Notes: a model not told the origin generated them from the letters alone. DNA of 64,000 nucleotides from Salminus brasiliensis (GCF_030463535.1 NC_132881.1:4788026-4852025); one strand, 5' to 3'. Counted from the stretch's first letter, positions 11,580 to 23,095 are shown. Made by a program: numbers and translations.

Positions 11580-12190
11580 ATTTAGCAAACTTGGTGGACT
11601 TCCCCTTTACGTCTCGCCGTATAACAATATCTCCTATCTCGGTTCCTTTTCTGTAAACCTAACTGACACCAAACCGCCCGCTCAGACGAAGATCTCATAA
11701 CGACGAGGGACGTGAGGGCTTGTCCCGGGAGCTTTAAATAAATAATCAGATGTGTATTCCATGAATGGCGGCTCTTATGCCGCAATAACTGCTCAGAAGT
11801 TGGCTTAATTGCTTTGGACGTGAACGGGGATCCAGGGTTAGTCCACAACACAGAATAACCAAGCCACTATAAGTCATATCCAAATGCCCTCGCATAAACT
11901 CCGACATGCACCCCGACCAACCAAAACAAGATTATTCACACTGGGCAAGCCTTCGAGTGTACACGCAAGCATATACACACACTCACTCACACACTCACAC
12001 ATGTACACACGCACACACCCGGCCTTGTCCTGTACGTGGCTAAAGCCTAACACATGTCGGACAAAAAAAATAAAATCGCAGAAATGTAGAGGAGCGGTCT
12101 GAGCGCCGCACACTTTTTATGTTAAGTCAGACCACTCGAACCAATTCAAAGAAAATACATACTGTAATACGTACTTACACAGATTATAAA
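11580..12190. other. Intergenic DNA with a CA/TG-rich stretch
   Basis: A degenerate CA-rich stretch lies at about 11965-12020. Apart from it, no element was recognised. Confidence 0.4.
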
Positions 12191-12205
12191 CATTCCCACC
12201 CACCT

Positions 12206-12213
<8 letters not shown>

Positions 12214-12247
<34 letters not shown>

Positions 12248-12326
12248 GCAGTTCCAGATGTGCTGTGGTTGGCTAACTCGGTCTTGCCAACTACCATCTA
12301 CCCTGCCAAGGAGAAATTGTACAGAT

Positions 12327-12374
<48 letters not shown>
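12214..12374. repeat. Facing (CT)n and (GA)n microsatellites
   Basis: A CT tract at 12214-12244 and a GA tract at 12332-12374 are reverse complements of each other, separated by about 87 bp. A transcript or single strand could fold into a long stem here. Overlapping frames rich in Arg-Glu or Ser-Leu are repeat artefacts. A short CA tract follows at 12385. Confidence 0.9.
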
Positions 12375-12376
<2 letters not shown>

Positions 12377-12399
12377 ATGTCTCTCACACACACACATAC

Positions 12400-13340
12400 A
12401 TACAGTTTGCCAACCTATCCAGCTCCAAAACAACAGCATAAGAAGGTGGCGTGGTTCTGGAATGGGTGAAGGTTTTTCTCTCTCCTCTGAAGCAGTGAAT
12501 TACCTTTTATGATACCGTAATGGTGACTGAACGGTTAGTAGGAGAACGGGGGGGGTGCGTGAGAGTGTGCACACAGTCAGGTGAGGCTTTAAAGAGTATT
12601 TCACAGGCTCGGAGAGGAGCTTGGAGAAGGTCCAGGATGGATGAAAACGGATCTGTGTAGTGTGAAGGGTACAGAGAGTCCATGCTGCTTCTGCGATTTT
12701 AAAGAAATAGCCCCTCAAAAAACGCTCTTCTTCCAGGTCTCGGATGTGTTTGACCTCGTAGAATTCCAGGCTTACTGCGGTGAATGGCTGGCTGTTTAGG
12801 AATTAGATGGGAAAGGAAACAGGCTGAGTTGTTCTTCAGTTCTGGGAGTGAGAAATGGTGGTAGCCCTTGGTGGACTTGGTGGAATCATGATGTGAAATC
12901 TAAATGGTTTGGAGACTAGACATCTGGAGAATGCGTGATATTGCATTGGCAGTGTCAGATTGTCTTAATTAAAGCAATGTTTTTTATTATTTCATGAAAA
13001 TGCCACAGTTCTGCCAATAGAATAGCTATATCCTTGTCTTAATACACTGTTGTAAAACAATCAAGGCCTAGAAATGAGCAGAATTTGGCAACGCTTTACT
13101 TTGATGGTCCACGGATGGTCCACCTCAAACCTCTTGTAGTCTCCTTGTTCAAATTCCAAAGCCGGCATAAGCAGGTCAGCGCCATTTCAAAGCCTTGCCT
13201 CCTTTTCTTTAGGGCCCCATACCATAAAATATATCTAGTCCACACGACTAGCATTGCCCTCGAGATATTCTCTCCCAGGATGTTCATCGGTCACGCTGGA
13301 GAGCATGAATATCACCGCCAGATATTCATGCCGGATGTTT
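12400..13340. other. Intergenic DNA, nothing recognised
   Basis: There is a G run at 12548-12556. The 85-codon plus-strand frame near 13085-13342 resembles no known family. No transposon ends or arrays were seen. Confidence 0.4.
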
Positions 13341-13344
13341 AAAA

Positions 13345-13760
13345 TTTTTGACCTCTGGTTGCTACGCTAATCGGCCTAAACAGCCTCATGGATGCGGCTT
13401 CAGCTGATGCCACTAGCTCTGAAAGGGACGAGGAAGCAAATAGGTGGGAGGTGGAAGGTGAGAGCATATCTGTGCTAAGCTAAAAGCTATCCCTAGCCTA
13501 GCACTAATTCCAGAGGAGGCAACTCAGCTAGCGACAGGATAGCAGCATCGCTGTAAACCAGCCAATCTGAGTAGAGCTCATTAGGTGATTTGTGATCAGC
13601 CCATAAAAGGAAAGCACAGCTTGTCACATTCTGGACCGTGACTTACTTTTGTCCCGAGTAAATCTCGCAGACCGATCATTTCTCAGAAGCATCAAACTCG
13701 GATTTTTGATGTATCCACCTGAACGCTGTAACTTCCCCACGACAGCGATGGATCATTCAT
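13345..13760. promoter_or_regulatory. Repeat-poor block, possible conserved element
   Basis: The block is free of microsatellites and has balanced composition. It includes GAGCTCATTAGGTGATTTGTGA and CCCATAAAAGG. Candidate regulatory DNA by appearance only. Confidence 0.2.
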
Positions 13761-14222
13761 GTTAGTGACATATTTAATAAGAAAGGGATCACGCCCCGAG
13801 GGCTGCTGTCCAGTCCAGCAGTGAGTGATGGGGCTAAAAAAAATAAAAAATAAATAAATGGACGTCCGCTAGCCCTGGTGAGCGGTGATGAATGGGGCGG
13901 CCAGTGCTGAGTGAGCTGTAACTTTCAGCAGTGCCCCACAGGTGTGGATGATCTTTCATCCTTCCGTCTTCTCTCCTTCCTTCTCTCCTTAACACTCCCC
14001 TCCTATCTCTCCCTCCATCGCAGTCGAGTGTACCGCCCCAGGTTGGGCTTAACTCGCGCTCCGACAGACGAAAGACCCCCCTCCTTCCCTCTGGCCCTTT
14101 TCCACCTCATCACACACCTCCTACAACAGGGGAAATTAGGGCCACTTTAGCAGATCTTACAGCGCCACTAAACACCGCCCTAGATCACAAACTGATTGCT
14201 GGGCTTGCCTCGTCTCTCACAG

Positions 14223-14224
<2 letters not shown>

Positions 14225-14266
<42 letters not shown>
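14225..14266. repeat. (CA)n microsatellite
   Basis: About 21 uninterrupted CA units. Confidence 0.95.
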
Positions 14267-14269
<3 letters not shown>

Positions 14270-14639
14270 CCCACTGCTTATCTTTGCCTCTGGCCAAAAC
14301 CTGCTTCTTCAGTCTCTTTCAATCAGACTAGGCTGCCCTCAGAAAATATATAACTCCCTTACTGTAGCTCTTGCTAGCTTTTCCAAAGTGCCGTGAGATA
14401 CCATCAGCTTGGCGGGGGGGGGCGGGAAGGTTACCCGGACAGGAACGAGGGCTTTCAGCTTTTTTTTGCAGTCTTTAATTGCCCGGTTGACCTCCCTTCA
14501 TCTCCGTCCACACCAGAGCATGGGATTTGTTTAAGGTACCCAGGTACTGCGTACCCGAAGGATTTGCATCCGTCCATCCTTCTACAACTACTCAAAGGGG
14601 CTGGCCCCCTGTTATCTTAACGGGAAGCCAAATGGCTTC

Positions 14640-14850
14640 GAAAATGTGCCAAATATACGTGTGACAAGAGTTTTAATGGGGGCCAATCCTTTCAGCAGCA
14701 CTGAGGTGGGAGTTTGACAGCGGACTCGTCGCTGCAGGAGGGTGCAAAACTCAATTTTACATTCCACCCAATCTAAAAGACTTTATTACATCATTTAATT
14801 GGCAGCCGATGGGGTCCATCAACCTTTGGGTGAAATGTCAAGACCCCTTG
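14640..14850. promoter_or_regulatory. Candidate conserved non-coding element
   Basis: Repeat-free sequence with AAGAGTTTTAATGGGGGCC, GACTTTATTACATCATTT and TTTAATTGGCAGCC. The homeodomain-type cores (TTTATTAC, TTAATTGG) lie close together at about 14782-14803. The look is that of a vertebrate developmental enhancer, but conservation cannot be tested here. Confidence 0.35.
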
Positions 14851-15345
14851 GGCTGGGTGAGACCCACCATTTGTCTCTCTCGACTATTTCCTGTGTTTCT
14901 TCCTCTTCCCTTTTCTTAGCGGGGAGACCTTGTTCGGCGACCCCCAAAAAAACCTCTCTCCCTTCCCGAGCATGCTCAGCTGAGCACGGCCCGAGCACAG
15001 CCCGAGCACAAGCCACTCGGCATGTCTATCAAAACAGACTGGTTTATTTGGCCGGCGCTAAAGGCCAAGGCGAGAGCCCTCTTAACTGGAGTCTTTATTT
15101 TCGAGGGGCACGATCGGGAAGGTTGTTATGTGTGAAACCACAGGAGGCTGGTCTGGCGCCTGACCAGAGCTTGAGTGTGCAATATGGAGGGACGGCAGAG
15201 CTTCTGCCAGAGCCCAAAAAAAAGAGAGAGATGTGCATGTGTTGAGATCTTGGATTAGATCTTAGGTTCTTGTTGGCTAGGACCATCACTGTTGGTGCTG
15301 TAGGGGCATTTATCACGAGAACATGAGGCTAGATTGCATTGCATC

Positions 15346-15610
15346 TACACTGTATGTCGAAAAGTTTGTGGACCCCCCTGATTATTATTAGTACATTCAG
15401 CTTTAATGACCTCCATAGGAAGTCACTGGCAGTAGAACGGGACACTCGTGGAGGAGCCAGAGTGGGCCGTGGAGCCATGAGCATGCAAACTGAGTGATGG
15501 AGCTCCATCCAACACCTCTGGGATTAGCTGGAGAGGAGTTTTGAGCCGAAACTAATCGTCCAACTCCTTTTTAATTCCCTTGATTTTAGAAGAAACCATG
15601 GATGATGTGT
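15346..15610 (+). repeat. Decayed MITE of the GTTTGTGGACACC family
   Basis: It starts TACACTGTATGTCGAAAAG then TTTGTGGACCCCC, and later carries CATCCAACACCTCTGGGATT and CCTTGATTTTAGAAG. The same internal phrases occur in copies at 24931-25171, 48373-48834 and 57440-57800. The right terminus is not clear in this copy. Confidence 0.5.
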
Positions 15611-15760
15611 CATGTAATGTCTCAGTAGTGTCATTTTTGTCTCCGGACCATACTGACCACAAAGACGACTCCCTTTTATGCCCTTTATGAGCATGTTGGC
15701 TACCAAATCTATAAATACAGGTCCATCATGAATGCAAAAAAAGATTCCGGATAGATAACA

Positions 15761-16168
15761 TTGTTATCTTTGACATCCCAAAAACAGTCAATTCAAGGGG
15801 CTCTGAGTGACTCTGCGGTCTAATGTGCTTCCACTATGGCCCAGAGATTGCAAGTTCGAATCTCAAGCCATGTCACTTTGCCATCAGCAACCAGAGTCAG
15901 AAAGAGCACAATTGGCCGTGCTCTCTCCCCTCATCACTCTTAAGCGATGTTGGCCTGTACGGGCGTCTGGAGAAGCTGGGGACCTGGTGCTTTCTTCCGA
16001 GCATGTTGGTGGCTGGTCCTGGCCCTCCTGTTGTGCTAGTGTCAGGGGGAGCTAGGGATGGGTGTGTTAATTGGCAGTACCACATTGGTAGAAAAGGGAG
16101 AAATTTAACACATTTCTAAAACACTTACATTTTATATATATATATATATAGTGAGGACAATACAGATT
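15761..16168 (+). repeat. tRNA-derived SINE segment, copy 1
   Basis: The stretch GAGTGACTCTGCGGTCTAA (about 15803) resembles a Pol III A box, and GCAAGTTCGAATCTC (about 15852) matches a B box (GGTTCGANTCC type), 50-60 bp downstream. The non-tRNA body then runs to AATTGGCAGTACCACATTGG, followed by an A/T-rich (TA)n tail at about 16133-16150. The element is a SINE and not a tRNA gene: the head cannot fold into a clean cloverleaf, and a second copy lies at 17928-18268 with shared flanks. Confidence 0.65.
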
Positions 16169-16530
16169 TCTGTGGACCACTTTTACGTGTCAAAATCGAA
16201 CCTACGCCCTTACTACAGACTGTGTGACTTGTGTGCATCACTGTCAAAGTTCTAGATTTTTCTTAGGAGCCTTTTGTCGTGAGTTTTCGAGGACTCCTGT
16301 GGCCGAGGAGCAGTCCGTTACTCTCTGGGTCGCTTTTTCTGAGTTGGAATGTGGAAATAAGTCAGATTTGCTGTCCATGTTTTTCTAAAGACAAGAAAAG
16401 AAACGATTTCCTTCCCTCGAGGAGACGTTTAAACATCGTTTGAAGTAGCCGAGAGACTTTTCAGCACATTAAATTGCCTTGTTAAGTAAAAAATGCCAGA
16501 TGGATTTCAGATAGCAGAGGTGAACTGTCT

Positions 16531-16563
16531 TCTCTTCTTCTTCTTCTTCTTCTTCTTCTTCTT
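16531..16563. repeat. (CTT)n trinucleotide repeat
   Basis: About ten CTT units plus a T run, giving a spurious poly-Glu frame on the minus strand. Confidence 0.95.
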
Positions 16564-16779
16564 TTTTTTCTTTTTTGCCAGGAGCCATTTCTCTGACTCT
16601 GGCTTTTTTTGGAGAACAGGTTTTTAGCCTGTTCAGCCTTTTCAGGAGAGGAATCCATGTCACTTGTGGCCTTTTTCTTCTTGCAAACTAATATTTACAT
16701 ATGAGCCATAGACCTTTTTTTTTTTTCGTGTGTCAAACACCTGTTTCCAGCACTGTGCTTTTCAGAGCACAAAAGCCTT

Positions 16780-17420
16780 CATTCAACCTACTCCTTTAAA
16801 GCCTTGCGTTGTAAATTGCATGTCGTAAATGAGTGGACACTGGCGAAGAGTCTTTTAGTGCAGAGTATAAACAAACACTCTAATTCTGCATAATAGTTCA
16901 CTGTGGGTGATGTTCAGGGAGCAGCAATGGCCAGTCTCAGTGGCTTCATTATCACTCTAATTTGTATTAGTGAGGCCTATCCTCTCAGGAATAATTATGT
17001 ATCTAGTGTGTGCTCTCTTAATGAGGTTAAACTTAAGTCTTGACTTAGAGTAAGAGCCCGGTGAGGCAAAAAAAAACGAAAAAAAAAAACGTTAGCGTGC
17101 TGTTTTTACCTCCAGCTTGATTCTTCTTTCCTTAATTGATGTTTGTCCTCCATGCAAGGTGGGGCGAACGCACCCCTGTTCCTGTTGATGCAATCGATAC
17201 AGATTTTAATGTGCATTATAGAGCAGGGTTTGAGACATTTTGCGATGTTAAGAAATGAATTAAGGCTGGTTATGCATTAATTAAAGGTACATGGATACGT
17301 ATTAGTTTAATAGGAATCGTGAATAATAAGCCTGAGTCTGTGCTTCATAATCAAGGCAGTCTATGCATTAATCAACAGTGGGTGGAAGTGCTGAAAGACT
17401 TATACCGGGGGGTTCCCACA
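16780..17420. promoter_or_regulatory. Repeat-poor block dense in TAAT/ATTA cores
   Basis: Homeodomain-type sites are unusually frequent: TTCATTATCACTCTAATTTG near 16945, TTAATTGATG near 17133, GATTTTAATGTGCATTATAG near 17200, GCATTAATTAAAGG near 17275 and GCATTAATCAAC near 17365. The stretch has no transposon signature apart from an A run near 17070. Among the desert segments it is one of the most enhancer-like. Function is inference. Confidence 0.35.
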
Positions 17421-17927
17421 TGTCCTGGGAAGCTTGGGAATTTAGAGGCTAATTATTAGAAATGAGCAAAAATGTCCTGGAAATATTAAAGAGGACCTGA
17501 AATGGTTGCATGTGTTAACTACTGATGCCCTATTTATTAAAATTGCATCTAATGGAAAATATATGCATTTAATACTATTTTATATTTACTAACCATGTGC
17601 CTAAAAAACAGTTCATACTGGGAGGCTTATAATACACTCATCGTAAGACTGTTGTCATCTATAGATGTTATGGAAATTGTCTTGGATAAGTTCTGGAAAA
17701 TGGAGTGCAGATTCCTGTCATAGCATTTTCTTGTAATATGTGCTTGAAATTAATCATTTATTATTGATTAAGTCATTATACATATTTACATTTGCACTTT
17801 TCAGCTTCTGTTTACTGGCCATCTTTGGTACTCTGTTGTGACTGACTACCCAGTGTTGAAACATTATATGACTAAATGGGCGAATGCACAAATGGGCGGA
17901 GCCAAACTGCTGTATGTAAATACATTT

Positions 17928-18207
17928 GTTATCTTCGACATCCCAAAAACAGTCAATTCAAGGGGCTCTGAGTGACTCTGCGGTCTAATGTGCTTCCACT
18001 ATAAGGTCAAATCTCAAGCCATGTCACTTTGCCATCAGCAACCGGAGTCAGAAAGAGCACAATTGGCCGTGCTCTCTCCCCTCATCACTCTTAAGCGACG
18101 TTGGCCTGTACGGGCGTCTGGAGAAGCCGGGGACCTGGTGCTTTCTTCCGAGCATGTTGGTGGCTGGCTAATTGGCAGTACCACATTAGTAGAAAAGGGA
18201 AAAATTC

Positions 18208-18245
<38 letters not shown>

Positions 18246-18268
18246 ATAGTGAGGACAATACAGATTTC
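17928..18268 (+). repeat. SINE segment, copy 2 (internally deleted)
   Basis: This is nearly identical to 15761-16168 from TTGTTATCTTCGACATCCC through the A-box-like stretch. It lacks about 20 bp around the B box and about 50 bp near the 3' end, and it carries a longer (TA)n tail at 18212-18242. Both copies are followed by GAGGACAATACAGATTTC, so flanking DNA was copied too. Confidence 0.65.
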
Positions 18269-18299
18269 CACAATACAGGCCCTGTAACTTCTATAAACA

Positions 18300-18820
18300 T
18301 GGTGCAGTGTGTTCGTCAGTGCCGCCCCATTGTCAGCCTGGTGTTGTTGAGCGTCTGCTGTCTCCTACTGTAGCTTATCTCTTTGTTAACTGAGTGTAGA
18401 GATCAGTGGTTTAACGCCATGCTCCCGCGGGGAAACACAGCTCCAACATCTCCCAACACACCAGTCTGAGACAGATAGCATCGTATCTGATCGACACACT
18501 CCTCTCATCTCTCACCAGGTCGACTCTCGACCTCTCTGACATTTTCCTCAGAGCCACCGCGCCGCTGAAGGTGACGGAGAGATCGCTGCGATGCTGTCGG
18601 GGCTGTTGGGATCAGCGCTACATGCGTATATCAGTTGTGCTTGGGTTTATAGAGCACTCCATTATCACCGCAGCTATCCGAGAAATGCCTTCCAAGCGTC
18701 TATGTCAAATTTGTACTTTCAGAAACCCTCCGCACCTGCAAGGAATAACTCAATGTCTCTGCAGCTCATAAAGGCCCCATAAAAGGCCCATATGTGGCTA
18801 TATAGTGCATATTGGCCGTC
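18300..18820. other. GC-richer repeat-poor block
   Basis: Balanced composition with several CG sites and no simple repeats. Two overlapping 63-66 codon frames have no recognisable similarity. It could be conserved regulatory DNA. Confidence 0.2.
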
Positions 18821-19262
18821 GAAAGTTCGGGGACACCAGGCTTTTCAAAAAGGCTTCAGCATGTGTGTGTCAGGCTGCGGTGCGGACACGTAATAAACGG
18901 AACGCTGTTTAGATTTGAGTTATTTTTGCTTCGCCAAAACTGAACTGAGAAAATCCCTACCTTAGGAATAATGCCAAAGCCCACACATTTTATCTTGAAG
19001 ATTTCTTTATTGCTAAGATTCCTGCAGTCATACCCTTTGTGTGTTTTTGGGATCAAAAACTGTCAAATCATTATTTTGAAAATAGCAACAAATTTTACTA
19101 CACTTTTTGCAGAATATAATATATCATAAAAAATTATCATAAAAATAATGTTAAAATATATTTTCAGTCATTCAGTTCCAAACATGGACAGAAAAAAATG
19201 GCACAACTATAATAAGTGCTCTATAATCAGAGATATCTTTTAAGCAGTAATTCAAGGGGTGT

Positions 19263-19264
<2 letters not shown>

Positions 19265-19324
<60 letters not shown>
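19265..19324. repeat. (TA)n microsatellite
   Basis: About 30 uninterrupted TA units, with a second shorter run at 19362-19378. Confidence 0.95.
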
Positions 19325-19326
<2 letters not shown>

Positions 19327-19504
19327 ATGTGTGTATTTATAGCATGTAATAACCCTAATATGCAATATATATATATATAAGCAAAAATATTCTAATAAGA
19401 GCATTTCTATTAGAATAGTCATCCAGAATTATTTACACAGTGTACAGAACTGCTACAGCCATGGAGAACCATGTTTTTGATTGGACATCAATCAATCAAT
19501 CAAT

Positions 19505-19880
19505 TTGAATAATTAACTGTCTTGTCAAACATGGTGGAGGCACTATTATGGCATGGACTTGTATCGTTACCAATGGAACTGGTCACTGGTGTTTGAAATC
19601 TAATTCAGCAGCTTTGCACTTTCTGGAGACAAAGCTGAAGCTGAAAGACTCACAAACAAGCAGCAACTGAAGGCAATTGGCTAAGCTTTTCAAAGGTGGA
19701 AACATCATGGCAGTCAGGCAGTCATTGGCTGCAAAGGATTTGCACCCAAGCATTAAAACGAATCGTTCTATGTGTAATTAGGTTTGTTTGTCCAATTACT
19801 TTTGGGACTGTCTAAAACAGTTGATTCATCATTTCTAATGTTTTTTTCATTAACCCCTTAAATTAAAGTCTACACTTCAC
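19505..19880 (+). pseudogene. Tc1-like transposase relic with internal deletion
   Basis: The stretch AAACATGGTGGAGGCACTAT then ATGGCATGG translates to an HGGGTIMAW-like run, matching the HGGGSIMVWG pattern of Tc1-family transposases. Downstream, GACAAAGCTGAAGCTGAAAG, AACAAGCAGCAACTGAAGGC and CAGTCATTGGCTGCAAAGG match the order of the transposase C-terminal coding end. A GTCCAATTACTTTTGGGAC and CCCCTTAAATTAAAG trailer follows, as in many fish Tc1 elements. The central part with the catalytic residues is missing, and frames are broken. It is a dead element. Confidence 0.7.
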
Positions 19881-19929
19881 TCCACAGACCCAGGAGCCAA
19901 AGCCTAGTATCAGTAAAGATGCTGAATGA

Positions 19930-20560
19930 TCTCCAGTGAGCCAAGAGGCTGAACAAATAAAGCACCCAACAAACTCCACCACCCCCCACTCCACCAGCTC
20001 CTCCTCCCTCGTTAAACACACCTCTTTGTTTTCTTTGCTCTGCGAGGTTCAAAAAGAGCACCGCCTTATCAGTGATGGAGTGGGATTTATTAGCGCAAAA
20101 AAGATAATTGCTACCCCACAGGGCCACAGGGGCCTGATTTACTGCCACTGCTATCCAGGATTCCTTCAACCACGCCGACCTACGGTCTCTTCATCTCCCC
20201 CCTGGCGGTGGCGCTGAGAGGCGCTAGGTTCGGCCCGGGACGTTGAGGGATGATCCCCCCAGCAAAACAGCACTCTCCTCGTGTAGGCCAGCACAGCAGG
20301 AGAAAGCTAACCTAGCTAACATCTGTTAGGCCCCATAGCAAGGAGCTGACAGGCACCTGCTGAGAAGCACACAATGCTCCAAATACTCGTGCCCCCATTT
20401 CCAGCCTTTGTTTTTGCAAAGCTCGCTGGGCTCAGACCATCTCTGTTCCTCTTCCTGATGAGAGGCCCGTCAGCTGAACTGATGGCGATGTGATTTAACG
20501 CCGGCTCTCTGTGAGGAGCCAGTTTTTTTGGGGGACATATTTTATGGATCCTCAAAGTTC
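19930..20560. promoter_or_regulatory. Repeat-poor block, possible conserved element
   Basis: Contains GGGATTTATTAGCGC, AAAGATAATTGCTACC and other homeobox-factor-like words in otherwise balanced sequence. The frames on both strands (79-99 codons) are not recognisable proteins. Enhancer status is inference. Confidence 0.25.
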
Positions 20561-20569
20561 ACCAAAGAG

Positions 20570-21100
20570 GAACGTGCTTCACAGTGATGAATATTTATCG
20601 CTTTGTATGTGTGCTTTAAAAAAAGAACGGGGTTTAATTCTCGGCCTCTGACAGTAGTTTGACGAACACTTTCATTTACACATTGTTCCCCTTACATAAA
20701 TGTAGTCAAACGGCCAAGACATGCTCGCTTCAAAGTTTGCTTCTTTAGATTTGCGCTGGAGCTACAAAGCTAAATCAGCCACAAAGTAATCCATTAAAGT
20801 GGACGAAAGAACCTCACGAAGGAAAAAGTGCTGGGAGCCATTCAGGAGTCTCCGAGTATTTCAGGCAAGTGTGTGATGATAGCCAAACAAACTGTTAGCA
20901 CCATGCTAACTTGTGTGGAACCCCCTTCTATGACTTGTTGGTAGAACTGTCATCCAGGCCACCTCGGACAGGTCCAGAAGATCTTGTCAAACCGAGTCAA
21001 GGCCGATTCTAATGGTGGTGGCAAGCAAGTCGAGAGCATGTATATATGAGAGTGAGGCTGAGATCGTGAGGCCAAGATCGTGACAAGATCAAGCCTTAAC
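20570..21100. other. Intergenic DNA, nothing recognised
   Basis: No repeat array, transposon end or long frame. Some internal near-repeats (GAGGCTGAGATCGTGAGGCC) occur near 21050. Confidence 0.4.
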
Positions 21101-21104
21101 TAGT

Positions 21105-21335
21105 CGCTAACTCAGGGGTACCAAATCCTGGTCCAGAGTGCAGAGATCTTCAGAGATTGGTCACAACTGAGTCTAAGGCCAAGACCATAGTCTAGCTAGT
21201 CTCTAACTCAGGGGTGCCCAATCCTGGTCTCAGAGATCTGCTATCTTTTAGCTACAACCCCAATTCAACACACCTGGTTCAGGTAATTAAGGCCTTCAGG
21301 GGCTCCTGAGTATTACAGCCAGGCGTGCTCTAACT
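21105..21335. repeat. Dispersed repeat with 'AATCCTGGTC ... ACACACCTGG' wording, tandem partial copies
   Basis: The phrases CTAACTCAGGGGTACC / AATCCTGGTCCAG and CTAACTCAGGGGTGCCC / AATCCTGGTCTCAG occur twice in succession, followed by CAACACACCTGGTTCAGGTA. This is the wording of a very common teleost short repeat. A related copy lies in the palindromic region at about 51160-51350. Confidence 0.5.
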
Positions 21336-21639
21336 GTGTTTAGTCCACATTTATTGGCCTTTTAAAAGGTTTGGTGGAGTCATTTCAGATTCCCTTTAGA
21401 TAACAAAATTAACAGAGTAAACTAAATCCTCTCACTTAAAAAACACTTTTTTCACTTTTAAAATTACTCAGTTGTCTTAAATCTTTTATTGAACGTAGTA
21501 AATAAGAAGTTAACAGAACGTAATATTTCAGTTAGCTGCATTTTAAGGCAGTCAGATTATGTATGTTATTACTTGTATTGTTGTATTGTTATTAATTTTC
21601 TTAATTTTGATGCAGTTTTAAACTATGTCAAGGTCTAAA

Positions 21640-22260
21640 ACGTAAATATAGTCGTTAAATGGAAAGCATGTATCTCCATGTATAATGTATAATAGAAAGT
21701 ATAAAAGAATGTGTGCTGATCGTCGCCTTTAAAAACATTTGATCCAAATGCTAGGGTGACCATATTTTTCTTTTTCTTTTCTTTTTTTTTTTTTAATAAA
21801 TAAATAAAAGAGCACACTGGGGGCACACGGGTATCACCATAGTTACAATGTCATTGATGGCTGTTTTTTTTTTCTGAGTCGTAAATTGATCTGATTGGTC
21901 TTATAGGCTATAAAGGCTATTTACTGGTCTTTCTGGCCAAATGTTTAAATGTACCACAGTCCAGCAAATTAGGCCTATTTTTAACCCCCCACAAGCCACT
22001 GCATTCCTAACCACGGTGGATACATGTCCCCAGTGTCCTTTTCTTAAAAATAAAGGTCATGAACATCATTGCCAAACATCGCATTTAGTACATTTTGCAC
22101 ATTACACCATATTGTGACAACCACTCAAAAACGTTGTATAACCATTTTTGACATAATGTAAATCTGGCAGTTGTTCTTGTTCACATTGTGTCCAAATCTG
22201 ATGATGAATGGGCCAATAGAAATGCTCCAAAATGACCTGAAATAAGAAGTTGCGTTGAAA
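21640..22260 (+). repeat. AATGGACCAATAGAAATGCTCC-family repeat, interrupted
   Basis: The left piece (AAATGGAAAGCATGTATCTCC near 21660) and right piece (GACATAATGTAAATCTGGC, GGGCCAATAGAAATGCTCC near 22145-22235) belong to one dispersed family. Other members are at 24140-24400, 24840-24915, 31900-32130, 32900-32945, 34940-35040, 43655-43790 and 44700-44830. Here the family member is split by the MITE at 21752-22062, giving a relative age: the MITE is younger. Confidence 0.6.
21752..22062 (+). repeat. MITE with CTAGGGTGACCATAT terminus
   Basis: It starts with GCTAGGGTGACCATATTTTT and carries the same interior as the copy at 4385-4636 (GATTGGTCTTATAGGCTAT, CCCCAGTGTCC). Its right end is decayed (AAAGGTCATG instead of ATATGGTCACC). 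It lies inside the older repeat at 21640-22260. Confidence 0.6.
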
Positions 22261-22619
22261 GTTTCTTCAGTCTTTCAAGATTGCAGCCATACACGACCTC
22301 TGCTTATAGAACTGCACACACTGGACATAGCAAGGCTATGCAGTCTGCAGTTTAGCTAAATGTCTTGCATATTAGGGTTATTACATGCCTATATGTGAAT
22401 ATCCACACCAGCAGAGCCCTCGTAGAGTCCTATTCGTGGACACAGCTGCACTTCTCTTCCAGCGACCCCGTTGAGGCAGCTATTACCTGGGCGCAGGTGA
22501 CATGTCTCAGAGGAAGGGGGTGGGAAGGGGTGGTGGGGGTTGGCTCTGTGCTTCAGGGTGGTTGGAGGCCAAACAGGATATGAAGAGTTGTGGGGCTGTC
22601 TGTCCATGCTGATCCCCGC

Positions 22620-22720
22620 GCTGACCGGGAGGCAGAGGCAGCTTCGGCAGCCGTGAGGTCAGCGGTTCAAATCCCAGGTGTTGTGCCCCGCAGCAGGACA
22701 CGTCCAGTCTAAACAGTGTA
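22620..22720 (+). repeat. Possible tRNA-like SINE fragment
   Basis: GTGAGGTCAGCGGTTCAAATCCCAGG has a B-box-like core (GGTTCAAATCC). No convincing A box or 3' tail was found, so this is only a fragment at best. Confidence 0.25.
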
Positions 22721-22788
22721 AACGCTTTTCAGGAATGTAAAAATGAACCACAAGATCAAAGTGATCCTGTCAAGCATACTGTAATGTT

Positions 22789-22829
22789 TGAGAGAGAGAG
22801 AAATAGAAAGAGAGCGAGAGAGAGAGACA
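22789..22829. repeat. (GA)n microsatellite
   Basis: Interrupted GA tract with an AAATAGAAAGAGAGC break. Confidence 0.85.
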
Positions 22830-22919
22830 TTGGCAGTGGCCTTCATTCTGGATTGGACACAGCAGTGTGAGTCAGAGGATGTGAGTTATGTTGTGAGTGT
22901 GTAGTGCTAAAAGCCCCTA

Positions 22920-23095
22920 TCTTTTGGGATGTCTAAAACACTATTTAATTTACATACATCTCCCTACTCTGCATGTAGCAGTTTAGCCACGCCCATTTGG
23001 TGTAGACTGCCTTCTATGGGAGGCAGCAAAAGGTCATTAACATATATCACATATCGACGTCTTAAAGGTACAGTAACAAGGCCGTCATGGAATTT
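22920..23095 (+). repeat. Copy of the CATTAACATATATCA ... AAAGGTACAGTAACAA repeat
   Basis: TTTAGCCACGCCCA, then GGTCATTAACATATATCAC and CTTAAAGGTACAGTAACAAGG. Related copies are at 24430-24610 and 30655-30810. A short dispersed repeat of unknown class. Confidence 0.5.

Noticed and set aside
12119..12469. 116- and 97-codon frames rich in Ser-Leu or Arg-Glu
   Set aside because: They are readings of the CT and GA microsatellites.
15797..15875. True tRNA gene
   Set aside because: A and B boxes are present but the stretch does not give a clean cloverleaf and is repeated with a SINE body and AT tail.
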